From Asterias rubens (taxonomy: Eukaryota > Echinodermata > Asteroidea > Forcipulatida > Asteriidae), in assembly GCF_902459465.1 (NCBI RefSeq), contig NC_047078.1:10316333-10380332 (forward strand): a DNA stretch of 64,000 nt, read 5' to 3'. How positions within the stretch are numbered: position 1 is the stretch's first letter; each line of letters begins with the position of its first letter. The notes beneath the pieces are model-generated. The model saw only the letters and a list, made by a program, of their open reading frames with translations, searched no databases and had not been told where the DNA came from. The position numbers and the translations under genes were made by a program. Shown in pieces: positions 23,515 through 36,400 of this stretch.

Positions 23515-24015
23515 TTGTAATAATAATATTGAAGTCTTATAGCGCACGTATCTACCACCAAGGTACTAAAGGCACTGAGATACAAATTTTCAGAAAGGTT
23601 TTTAAAGTTACAGTATATAAACGTATTCTGTTAGTAGACCCAATTATGTCATGGATAAGGGTTTTACAAGGTGCTTCGCCAAAAACACAGGGGCGAACCT
23701 CCATCTCTTTTTGATATGTGCACTGGGTTCTTTTACATGCGTTACACAACTCATGGGACCAACGGCTTTATGTTTCTTTCAATGGACGAAGCAATGGTGC
23801 AAAGTTCCGATGAGCGAAGCAAAGTGTCTTGCTCAAGGACACAAGTATCATGGCTGGGGATTCGAACCCACACTCTGCTGATCAGAAACACCAGAGTTTG
23901 AATTATGTGCTCTTAACAAGACACGACCACGACACTTCCGATAGAATGCCCAAAGAGATGGCTACCTTGTTGATAGATACGTGTGCTATGTAAGACTTTG
24001 ATATTATTATTATTA
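23515..24015 (-). mobile_element. R2-type SINE with inverted outer ends
   Basis: Minus-strand tRNA-like head at about 23945-23850 (GGATTCGAACCCACAC on plus). Outer blocks GCGCACGTATCTACCACCAA and TTGATAGATACGTGTGC are inverted. Follows the zinc-finger stop codon. Confidence 0.65.
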
Positions 24016-24765
24016 TTAATTTATTCTCCAAGGACCTAGGCCAATTTCCTAGTAATTTTTAAGGGCTGGATTATGCGCCGAGTTGAATGGTCGTTTATTC
24101 TCAAGGCAGCATACATGATGTATGACCAACCACTCTTTTATTTCCATTCATACCCTTTTTGTAAAAAATGTGTAAAAATAAAGAGTTTTAAGTTTAAATG
24201 AATTTTAAAAAAGTTGTTTGTTAGACCTACATAATGATAGATTTTATATGAAACAGCTTACATAATTTGCATATTTGTGAGCTCTGGTAAACAATTGTTG
24301 TTGTAAACATATGTATGTACATGTACATGTATAGTGGTCTCGCTGGCAAATCGCTTGAAAAATTGACGGGCAATCCATTCAAGTGTAAATGAACCATTTG
24401 ATCGCATAGCCAAGCACAAAAACACTCACCCACTCACACAAGTGGTTTACACTTTAACTTTTGATTTCAACTTTATTTCATCCACTGCTTTAATTTTTAA
24501 ATATTCACCAAAAAAAAAGAGAAGTCAAATGTCGCACTCACAAGAGCAGTTTTCAAATTGCCCATAGTGGCCAAAAAGTGGCTCATACCAAAATGCCCAT
24601 AGCGGCCTCAAACAGCCGCAAGGTTTGACCTATGCGTACATTGTACATGAACTTCCGTTCACATAAAGAGATCAAAGTAAAGGTTAAACCATGTACAGAT
24701 AAGAAATTATCCAATGTAGTGTAGTATCCAATATAAATGTAGTATCCTTGTTAAAGGCACAGCCG

Positions 24766-24932
24766 TCGATTTCACAAAGAGTTAGGACTCGTCTTATCTC
24801 GAGTTAGGACGAGAAACACTTAAGGATTAATCTTAAGGTCTGCATGCTACAGTGCAGGGTTGGGACTCGTCATACATGTAAGTCCTAAGATTAGTCTTAA
24901 GTTAGGAAGAGTTTTGTGAAAATCGACGGCTG
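24766..24932. repeat. R5 palindrome
   Basis: GCCGTCGATTTCACAAAGAG is inverted as TTTTGTGAAAATCGACGGC, with CTCGTCTTATCTCGAGTTAG inside. Confidence 0.82.
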
Positions 24933-24942
24933 GACACAATTG

Positions 24943-25672
24943 GTAATTATCGAAGACCAGTATTCTCAGTATCTCAACATACGCACAACATAAGAAACCT
25001 GTGAAAATTTGAACTCAATTGGTCATGTTGGTCGTCGAAGTTGCGAGATATTAATGGAAGAAAAAACACCCTTGTCACATGAAGTTAGTTGTGTGCTTTC
25101 AGATGCTTGGTTTCAAGACCTTAAAATCTAATTCTGAGGTCTCAAAATCAAATTTGTGGAAATTTACTTCTTTCTCAAAAACTATGTCACTTCAGAGGGA
25201 GTCGTTTCTCACAATAATAATAATAACAAATTCTTATATAGCGCATTTCACAATAAACCGTATCAATGCGCTTTACATTAGTCCCCTGGTCATTGGGCCA
25301 ATAAACATCCCTTTAATCTTTCTCAGCTCCCATTAGGGAGTATACAGCCCCGAGCTGCCGTGGCGCTCCGAAAGCTTGTCATTCACAATATCAACCTCTA
25401 CCCTCGCAGGTACCCATTTATACCCCTGGGTGAAGAGAAGCAATTATAGTAAAGTATCTTGCTCAAGGACACAAGTGTCACGACCGGGATTCGAACCCAC
25501 ACTCCGGTGAATTAGCACCAGAACTTGAATTCGATGCTCTTAACCACTCGGCCGTGACACTCTACAATGTTTCATACTATCAACCTCTCCCCATTACTTG
25601 TTACCAAGTAAGGTTTTATGCTAATAATTATTTTGAGTAACCAATAGTGTCCACTGCTTTAAACATAGAATC
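24943..25672. repeat. R1 MITE copy split by a SINE
   Basis: Starts GACACAATTGGTAATTATCG, ends AATAGTGTCCACTGCTTTAA; the SINE at 25205-25562 interrupts it. Confidence 0.78.
25205..25562 (-). mobile_element. R2 SINE, nearly full length
   Basis: Minus strand: tRNA-like head (GTGTCACGGCCGAGTGGTTA, then GGGTTCGAATCC), body with GAGCGCCACGGCAGCTCGGG, and an AATGCGCTATATAAGAATTT tail with (ATT)n. Inserted in an R1 element. Nearly identical to 29902-30250. Confidence 0.88.
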
Positions 25673-27456
25673 ACAATTTCCATACAAAAAAATAAATTTT
25701 GTTTCATTTAATTTCTGTTGACATTTTGACTGAACAAAATACATGTTACAAAAACCAACAATACTGTTGACGTCTGGGTGTTTTTTGTGGTAAACAGAAC
25801 TGAATGATCTCTAAAGGGTTTAATGGTTGAACTTAAGTTTAGAAGTATCACTAGATGAACTTTTTATTAATCACAGAAATGTTCTATAAATTGTTTCATT
25901 ATTCTACTTTTATAATTGTCAATAGCTGTATAAATATAATCTACCGTACAGTAGTGATAGCTGTGTGTCGCAACCAGTGTTGTACGTAAAATCTAGACCA
26001 ATTTTAGTGGTGGGCTCTAAATCCAACTTGGCCAACCAAGGTCGAGCGGCGCAACAAAATTAATTATCTTTAGATATGAGGCCCGTACATGTATGTATGC
26101 TTCGTTCTTGAAAGGGCGAGGGCACCCAGGTATTTTCTCCTTGGTAAAGGGCACCCTATGAGGAAATGGTATAAATATATTTTTACTAGAGCATATTTCA
26201 AGGGCACCAAAGCAATGGCAATCGCCTTGAACATGTACTTCCTGTGAACTGACCTGGTTCATACATTTACTTCTGCGAACTAACCCGGTTTAGACATGTA
26301 CATGTGCGAACGCGAATGCGAAGGGAATGTTGCCGTTACTAGTAATTCGCAGCAGTTGAGTTGTGCTCAACTCTCTTGCGAGTTAGCAGTGAAAAGATGC
26401 ATGTAGTTGTGACGTCAAATTCACATCAAACTGGCTTCGAATTCGCAAAAAGTATAAACCGGATTTGTGTTGCCTTCGTGAAGTATCAGGCCTGGCACCG
26501 CCCACTGTGGCTACAACATTGGTTCTAACCCACATGTTTTGACAAAAACCTATGCTCTGATAAACACTTGTGATCCACAGGCTAGAGTAAGGGTTGGGCT
26601 TAGGATTAGGAACAATATACATTAGGGGTATCGGAACATAGGTTTCTACTAGTTGGTACAGGTTTGGTACATTGTATGTATTCCTTTTGTTGTAAATTAT
26701 TTCATGGCCTTAAATACGAAACCCTGTTTTTTGGTGTCTTTGAAATCTATTCAGCTTTATTTGGGTCAATAAAATTAAGGTACTGAAGGAGAATCTCAAA
26801 GAATTTGCTTATTTTGTTTTTGTTTAATTTGTTGCATACTAATTTTGTTTTCATAAATTCATTCTGTTGGTAAAGCCAAGGATTCATAAGAAAGCAAACT
26901 CGATCACCATATGTACTAGCTAAGCACCCCATGGAGAGAAGACAAAGAAGGAAGTTTCAGTTTTAGATATCTGAGAAAATCCTCAGAGAATTATTCCTGG
27001 GAAAAAATAAGCCGTCTGGTAGAAACTAAAAATGCAGTTGAATTGCAAAAACACAAGACCTTCGGACTTGTCAAGTCATGAGTCTACTGGCCCAACTATA
27101 TAAATCAGATTCACAACACTCATTTTGAATCTCAACTTCATAGCCTGGGTGAATGTCATTACGGGAAAGCGCTGTAACAGAAAAAAGGAACCTCACACCT
27201 GCTATCTTAATGTCTTTCCTTTTCTAAACAGTGATCTAACCGGACCATGCATAAACCAGTAGTTTCAGATTCAGATCTTTCATCATGACGAGTAGTGATT
27301 GTCTTTACGAGAAAGCTCCGTTACAGAAAGAGACTTAAATAAAAGCATAATTTTCGCCTGACAACTCACACCTGTTATCTCAATGTAATTCCTTATATTC
27401 CAAACAGTGGGCTTAATTGGACATTCATATAAACCAGTAGGGCTTTAGATTTTTCA
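25673..27456. other. Spacer between the zinc-finger gene and the GPR89 3' end
   Basis: No gene seen. 26115-26250 is related to 1700-1835 (CTTGGTAAAGGGC, TACTAGAGCAT, AAGGGCACCAA), so it is a dispersed repeat. The pair 27175-27240 and 27305-27420 shares CTCACACCTGCTATCT-like words. GPR89 3' UTR should fall at the right end. Confidence 0.5.
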
Positions 27457-30400
27457 TCATGATGAGTACATTTGTTTCTCCGGTGTCTGTTTGTGGGCCA
27501 AGTAGTGGAAGGCTATGCTAGACAGGGCGCTGATGAGGAAGATCACGTCAAACCAGCGATGGTAGAAGTTGAATTGTAGGTCTCCAAGTACCTCGGTGAT
27601 GATCATGCGATATTGCGGGGGCATGTTCATGCGCATGAGCAGAACAGAAGAAACGAAATACATTCCCTGTAAAAGAGTACACCAATGAAAGATGAATGAA
27701 AATTTGCATCGAGAAGGACTGAGACAAGTCTAACAGACCAAACACTGCAAGGGCAATGCAGTTCCTCGGTGATGATCATGCAGTATTGCGAAACAAAAAA
27801 ATCAGCTAAGCACAACCAAAATATGCTTACCAAAATATAGTTACCAGCCAAAATGCCAATTCTAATGCACAGTCTGTGACTGGTATTCTGCTAGTTTTTG
27901 CTTTGAAGAAACTTTTTAAGCAATATTTTCGGCTTAAGCAGCTCTACGAAATTAAGCCCAGGCAGAAGGGCAATTGCCCCAAGTATAAGGCCTGTTGGAA
28001 TTAGTAGATATCAAGCTCTGATTGTCTCTACACTCACCATTGTTTGCGCCAACAGCAGTACGATGACGTTGGAAGACTTGCTACTTGACATTGTGTAAAA
28101 GAACTGGAGGTCAAACAAACAAGATTACACAATATTAGAGTTAAACATCTTGAAACCACTTCACCTCGGTGAATGCATACATGTACGAGCTTGCCTAATC
28201 TTTCTGAACTGACTTGCAGTTGACGGCTCATTTTTGTTTTAGCAGCCACACGGTCATTTGAAATATTAACCCAGACTTTCTATTTAGTAGTTATCTTGCA
28301 TTGTTGTACTCTCCTACAAGCTTTGCTGCTGTCCTGGCATGGAGCGGATGGGTTGCAAATTCCAAATTCCATTTGTGCTCTTTGCTTGTGCCATCAAGAT
28401 TGTGCTCTCCAGTAGGCATGCACCTCATGTGCTGCATTTTACCCATACAAAGAGAGACAACAGGTACTGGAAAACAAGCCTTGTCATATCCCTTTTCTGG
28501 GGATAATTGTGTAACTGGTTCCAGACCTGTGTTTTGTTTTTGTACAAATTGGGCATACAAGAATGGACAAGCTGTCACCAATGTTAATCATTGTATCAAG
28601 CTCAATTGAAGTATTTATGTATGAATATTAACAATGACCTTTGACCTTTCCTTGGTGAACTTTGACCTTACCTTAGTGAACTTGATGAGCAGACCACGTA
28701 TCGAGGTGACAATGATGATTCCTACGAGTATGAAGGACACATGTTGGGACCAGAACTTGACCTAGATAAAGTAAAGAGACATTCAAAAAACGGTAAGCTT
28801 TCTTTGTCGGGTTGTGGCTGAGCGGTCAAGAGCACCAGACTGAAGCTGTGGTGTTTCTGTACAGCAGAGTGTGGGTTCAAGTCCCAGTCTTGACATGGTG
28901 TTGTTTGCCGAGCGACTAAGTGCACTGGACACATGCTCCGGTGCGTCTGATCGTGGGCTTGAGTCATGGTCTTGATGCTCGTTTCCTTGAACAAGACACT
29001 CAACAATTCCTACTCTGTCCTATGTCCTGTCATAAGTCCTGTATTTTGAGTAATGCATGGATATAAATGTATTGTGTACTATCCTCGGCCCAATCTGAAA
29101 TCATCATCAAATGGACTACGATTTAACATTTCTATCTCTCTTTCTTCATCAAGTGATAGAAGCTGATGTAGGCTTCTCACCAAATTCGTTGATTGCCAAT
29201 TCATTTGAAGAGTAAATACAATAATATATACCTTCCCTGCACCACAGCACAACCTCAACAACTATAGATATTTGCTCCCACCCAACAAAAACAATAATCT
29301 AAGAAATACTAACAAACTTTGCCCAATCAGGTGTAGAACTAACAGGTATAAAAACAGCACAATTCCTTCCCTAACCGCCCTTCTCAACAGTTACATTTTT
29401 TTGTTGTTACTTCTTGTTTTAGTAATGGAGCTGGAATCCAAGTTGTTGTTTTTTTGTCAATTGTACATAACCTTTTAAACAGTTTTTCTGTAAACACTTC
29501 CCTTTTTAATGTTTTTTGTAATGTATATTCTTGTTGTATATCTTTTAAACTCAATTCAGCCCTCGGGCTGCGATGTTTGAAATTTTGTATTAAAACCAAT
29601 AATAATAATAATAACATAATAAATAAATGAAAAATCGATTTGTGGAGCATCACTCACGTCAAACTCAATTCCTAACCAATGAACAGCAATCTCGACACCT
29701 TTGGTGACCGGGTCCGTCTTTCCAACTCGGTCAAAGATGATGTTGACGGTGCATATCGTAATCTTCCACAGGCAATACATGGAGAAGACGTACCCCATGA
29801 TGTTGAAATATTTGCCCTTCAGAGTCTTAGAGTATTCAATTCGTTCCTGGGGAAGAAAATTTGGAATCTCAAAATGTTGACATAGTAACATTGCATCAAA
29901 GATAATAATAACAAATTCTTATATAGCGCATTTCACAATAAACCGTATCAATGCGCTTTACATTAGTCCCCTGGTCATTGGGCCAATAAACATCCCTTTA
30001 ATCTTTCTCAGCTCCCATTAGAGAGTATACAGCCCCGAGCTGCCGTGGCGCTCCGAAAGCTTTTCATTCACAATATCAACCTCTACCCTCGCAGGTACCC
30101 ATTTATACCCCTGGGTGAAGAGAAGCAATTATAGTAAAGTATCTTGCTCAAGGACACAAGTGTCATGACCAGGATTCAAACCGACACTCCGGTGACAGAG
30201 CACCAGAACTTGAATTCGATGCTCTTAACCACTCGGCCGTGACACTCTAACAAATGTTACTTTGTGTATTTAGTTTATGGGAACATCATGTACACAAGTA
30301 CAACAAATTATATACTTTGCCGAGTAGATTTGCATGGCCAAGCGGTCTAGTTCACCGGACCAAAGTTCTGGTGTTGTCAGCAGCAGAGTGTGGTTTCAAT

Positions 30401-33400
30401 ACCCGGTCATGAAACTTGTGCCCTTAAAAGGTGCAACTATAATTGCGTCGTAAAAAGTTTTGGAAGGTATTGCATTGTGCTGTTGCAGCCAGGGTTCCTA
30501 GTGGATGATACCCATGCCTACATTCTTATAAACTGTGAAGGAGGTACTTTCTAGCTCTGTTTCAGGTCCATGAGTAGGTGGCAACGTGTCCCTGGTGACA
30601 GTTGATTTGGGTCTTAAGCCCAAATCATTGAGGTATAGCCCCCACGTTGAAGTGACCGTTCGACCGTTCGGCGATATCTCATTAAACAAAAATATTGCGG
30701 CTGATGGGGGAAAAAGACTGGCTCCTTTTAGGAATCACTAATAATGAATGCTGCAGAATGCAGGGAACTTGTCAACAATAATGAGTGATTCAGACCTTTG
30801 TGCTATTCAGGTCGATGAGTTCCAGGAATAACTGTCGACTCAGCTCTTCATATCCAGCGACTTCTTGCTGCAGTTGACTAAGATCTGACGAGACACCCAG
30901 AGTTAAGGAATCAAACTGTTGATTTGTTTCTCAATTGTGTTAACTGCATCTCGTGTGTAAATATCTTATTGTGATATTGGAACACAAACTCCTCCAGGAA
31001 AAAATGACAAATCATCGATGGGGATAGAGAAGTTTTCAGAGCGCAGCACCGAGGCTTTGGAACTCCCTACCGGAAACTGTGAAACTCTCCAAATCACTCA
31101 ACATATTCAAGAACAATTTAAAAACTCATCTTCATTAGAGAAGCATTTTGTTCAGTTTATTTTTCTTATTATGTTATGCTGCTTTCATTGCTTAATGATT
31201 GTTCTTTTGTAGAGCAGCGCCATGAGCGGCGCTTGCGGCGGATACCGGCACTATATAAGTGTCCACTATTATTATTATTGAATGGCAAGACAGTAGGAGG
31301 GTTGTATGTGTACTGTTGTATTCACCACAAGTCATATTGCAGGCTGTGATAGCTTATCATAATAAAAAGCAAGGGTGGATGATATTAAATGGTCAGACAG
31401 TAGGAGGGTTGACTGTGAACAGTGTAGATGCATTCACTACATCATTTCATATTGCATAGCTTGTCCATCATTCAATACCACAGTGGGTCTATCATTCAAG
31501 AACACAGTGGATGATATTGAATGGTCAGACAGTAGGAGGGTTGACTGTGTACTGTGAAGTTCACCCCATTATATCATATTACAGGATGGCAAAGTGGATG
31601 GTACTGAATGGTCAAACAGTAGGAGGTTTGACTGTGGCATTCACCACATCATATTGCATGCTGGCCTAGTTGATCATTCAAAATTAGTGGATGAAACTAA
31701 ATGGTCAAACAGTAGGAGGGCTGACTGTGTCCTGTGGCATTCATCCCATTATATCGTATACATGTGACAGGTTGGCATAGTGGATGATGTTAAATGGTCA
31801 AACAGTAGGAGGTTTGACTGTGGCATTCACCTCATCATATTGCATGCTGGCATAGTTGATCATTCAAAATTAGTGGATGAGACTAAATGATCAAACAGTA
31901 GGAGGGTTGAATAGGCTTCATAACATAACAGAAAGGATACTTGCTCCACCGCTGGATGTTGCAACACTCTTCAGCATTCCCCATATACCTGACTGCTTGG
32001 GTGTTGTTGAAGCTCGCTGTAGTTGATCCTTCTCTATCATTAGTATTCTGTGCACAGAAACATCCAAGTGTTAGAACTTAATCGATACTTAATTAGTTGG
32101 CTAATCTTTCACAAGAAAGACAAAAACAAATCTGAAACCAGACTAGAGTCTGAAACTTCCCATCTATATCTACCTTTTTTTCTTGGTGAGTATCATCTCC
32201 ATGACCTGCATCAGTTTTCTCTCATGAGCCAATATGTCCGCCTCACTCACATGTCTGAAAATTAAAGACAAATTTATATCAAACAATATTTTTTGTTTTA
32301 CCTTGTTTGTTTGTTTGTTTGTTTGTTTAGGCACTCGGCAAACTCCCACAAGAAAATATAAACGTCAAGCTGGCAACAACCAATCTCTCTCATTCAAACA
32401 TTGCTTTAGCATCTATGATAATGAATTGCACAAATCAAGACATTGCGATTCAGTAACTAGATGACATTACTTTATTAGTCATAGTAAAATCGGCAGTTAG
32501 CTTGGTAGTAGTCGAACTCACAACCTTGTGATTGCAAGTCCAGCAGTCTAACCACTGGACTATGGTTAGCTTGGTAGGAGTCGAAACCACAACCTTGTGA
32601 TTGCAAGTCCAGCAGTCTAACCACTAGACCATGGTTAGCTTGGTAGGATTCGAACCCACAACCTTGTAATTGCAAGTCCAGCAGTCTAACCACTAGACCA
32701 TGGTTAGCTTGGTAGGATTCGAACCCACAACCTGGTGATTGCAAGTCTTGCAGTCTAACCACTAGACCATGGTTAGCTTGGTAGGATTCGAACCTACAAC
32801 CTTGTAATTGCAAGTCCTGCAGTCTAACCACTAGACCATGGTTAGCTTGGTAGGATTCGAACCCACAACCTTGTAATTGCAAGTCCAGCAGTCTAACCAC
32901 TAGACCATGGTTAGCTTGGTAGGATTCGAACCCACAACCTGGTGATTGCAAGTCTTGCAGTCTAACCACTAGACCATGGTTAGCTTGGTAGGATTCGAAC
33001 CTACAACCTTGTAATTGCAAGTCCTGCAGTCTAACCACTAGACCATGGTTAGCTTGGTAGGATTCGAACCCACAACCTTGTAATTGCAAGTCCAGCAGTC
33101 TAACCACTAGACCATGGTTAGCTTGGTAGGATTCGAACCCACAACCTTGTGATTGCAAGTCCTGCAGTCTAACCACTAGACCATGGTTAGCTTGGTAGGA
33201 TTTGAACCCACAACCTTGTGATTGCAAGTCCTGCAGTCTAACTACTTGACCACAATGATGGATGCCTTTACATGATACACAATTGTGATTTTGCACTTGT
33301 GTGGTAATATCCACAGACAAACTTCAGAAGCGGGAATATTTTGCTGAATTTTCAAAGGGCAAAAATGGTCACTGCATCCACATACCTCATGAAGTATGCC

Positions 33401-36400
33401 ATGTAGGTGTAGGGACAGTTGACTGCTCCGAAACCAGACAGGACTGCGATAATGGTCACTCCAATCACACCGATCCTACTGATCACCTGCTCCATTGAGA
33501 ATATTCCATGTTTGCGACTCAAGATGGGAAAGGGGTCTCCTAACTTCCAGAAGAAGTAGACGAAGATCAGCCAAGCCACAAGGGAAAGTGGGAACGTCAG
33601 ATGGCGATTCTGAACTATAGAATACAAAAGATCAACTGGTGGTAAGTACTTGATATCAAAGAGCTGTTTAAAGACACTGAACATTTTTGGCAACTGCTGA
33701 AAACATTAGCAAAAAACCTTTTTTGGTAGAGAGCTGTTGATAGTTTAAAACATAGTGAGAAATGACTCCCTTTGAAGTGAGTTTTTGAGAAACTTTTAAG
33801 TAACTTTTATGTGCTGCTTAAGAGCAGCACTATGAATATATAATTTGGTTTGCAGTACAAACACCATGTGTATGTTTACTTGCCAGGTAGATTTTGTACT
33901 TTAGAAAAAACTGTATTGCTTTATATTCTACTACCACTGAGAAGATTTTCGGATTTCAGGAGATTTCTCAGTTCTGTAGTCTGCTTTTTAACTACTACCT
34001 TGGCAGAAGGTAGAAAATCAGCCAGGACTTCTACTTTAGTTTTAGTAGATCAAGGGGACTTCTTATTATCAACTTCACTACCGCGGAGTAGTAACATTTC
34101 AACTAGCTTGCTTTAGTTATTGCCGGGAGTCTCCAAATAGATGTACACACTGTATACCAAATATATATATTTTTTATGCAGAATTAATAAATGAAATGAA
34201 GACTGTTTTATTACCGATGCGTATATTGGTGAAGATGAACCAGGATACATAGAATGGTAGGATCACGATCATGATGAAGAGGATTGCATACAGGTCAAAC
34301 TTCCAGTGGAAGAAACGAGAGCTGAAACAAACCAATAAATCATAAATTATATATTGCGTTTTAATGGCAGTGGACACTATTGGTAATTACTCAAAATAAT
34401 TATGAGCCTAAAACTGTCGATAGTATAAAACATTGTGAGAAATGGCTCCCTCTCAAGTAATGTTGTTTTGAAAGAAGTAATTTTCCACAAATTTGATTTC
34501 GAGACCTCATATTTAGAAATTGAGGTCTCGAATCAAGCATCTGAAAGCACACAACTTCGTGTGACCATGGTGCGACAAGGGGAATAATGTGAAGCCCTTT
34601 GGGACGCCCTCCAGGTGTGGAGAGCGATATAAAAAAACAGGTTATTACTGTTATTTTTATTTTTATTATTATTCCCTATCAGATGCTCTAGAGTATGGGA
34701 GTCTTGGGTTCCCACCTAAATCTACCGAAGGATTCAATTTAGAAACTTACTTGGAGTTTAATACCCCCAGTATTTCGAAGATGATGAGTTCAAACAGGGT
34801 GCATGAGAGGGCAAAGGTTGCAGAGAAAACCAGCTGAACTATGACATGGCGAACCTGCAGTGTCATCGGGAAAAAGAAAGAAAATACAAACCGGCTCAGT
34901 GCTTTTACAAGCGTTGTAGCCACGGTGGGCGGCGGTGGGCGGGCCCGCCCAGCACTGACAATTTCCGCCCAGCACTTCAGCTGAAAAATAGTCTGCCGCC
35001 CACCACAAAATTTACCCCCCCCCCCCAAAAAAAAAGTTCTGCCGATATTGATCACATTGCAAGACTAAAATGTCATGTTTTTTCGCAATCTCTGACCAAA
35101 TTTAAATTCAGCTGCCCACCACTAAAAATGTCCTAGCTACAACACTGCAAGCAAGTAGTTAAGGTCATACTGAAATTTCATATTCGTAGAGATCAAAATC
35201 AACATATAAATGTTTTACTTTTTTTTGGTCAAATAAATACCTTGAAGACCACTCTTGATCAATAAACCCAATTAACCAGGATGGAGCTCCAAACTATGCA
35301 AACCAATTTTATCAAAACCATACAAATGGCACTATACTAGTTCTGATTTGTACGTAGACCGAATGAAGTAAATATTTTATCTTCCATTTTCCAAGGCCAT
35401 AATAAAACCAGCTCTTCTATAGCGCAATTCCCCACAAAATGATCAATGCGCTTTACACACAAACAAAAGCAAATATAATACACTAGAATAAATCAGTTTT
35501 GAGGTTGCGTTTGAAAGCTAAAACTGTTAGAGAGGACCTTATGGTGTGTGGCAATGTGTTCCAGAGAGGACCTTATGGTGTGTGGCAATTTGTTCCAGAG
35601 AGTTGGCCCGAAAACACTGAACGACCCATCGCCTATCCGCCTGCTACTCTTTGGGATAGAAAAACGAGTTACGCCCCGCTCGATCGCAGGCCTTCCCTAA
35701 ATGGTGCATCTGGTGGCAATGCAGTCTTTCAGGTAGACAGACGACAGATCATTCAGAGCTTTGTAGATGAAAAGTAGTGCTTTGAACTTGATCCTTTTGT
35801 CAATTGGCAGCCAGTGTAGAGAGTTTAACAGAGGAGATTGGCAGCCAGAGTAGAGAGTTTAATAGAGGTGATGTGGAATGACGGCGTGGAACCTGGAATA
35901 CAATGCGGGCTGCCGGATTGAGTAGTCTACAGCTACGGCTATGTTAGTTGCCATGATCGCTGTCAAGGGTACCGATCACCGCAACTAATGCTAGATCACC
36001 CGTTTTTAACAGGGTTGGAGTACACTATCACTGGTCACCAATAGCAACTGCCCTACGAACAGTCGCAGAACTAAAAAAATCAGACATGGTATGAAATATC
36101 TTCTGTTATCTATAATTTATTAATTATAAATCCTCACCTCGTAATTTTTGAAGAGTTGTCGCATGAAAAAAATCCAACCACCCAGGAAAAATAGAATCTA
36201 GAGTTAAAAGAAAAATACACTGTCATTGTCATGTATGATGTACAGTAATTGTCTGTAGTGTAAGCTTCGCCGCCCGTCCCGTGGGCAGGAGGGTTACTTT
36301 ATTTACCATGTAACTAACTCATTTATTAACTGTACTGTAGTTCTAGTTAGGGTTTCTATGGTATGTACCAACAAGTCAAGTGAAAAAGCATGACCCTCAA

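Noticed and set aside
28301..28609. 102- and 96-codon ORFs on opposite strands
   Set aside because: GPR89 intron, no conserved motif, antisense pair.
32475..33320. 281-codon minus-strand ORF with LVVRLQDLQ repeats
   Set aside because: It is a 69-bp tRNA-like tandem repeat whose unit is a multiple of three and lacks stops; it lies in a GPR89 intron and has no protein-family signal.
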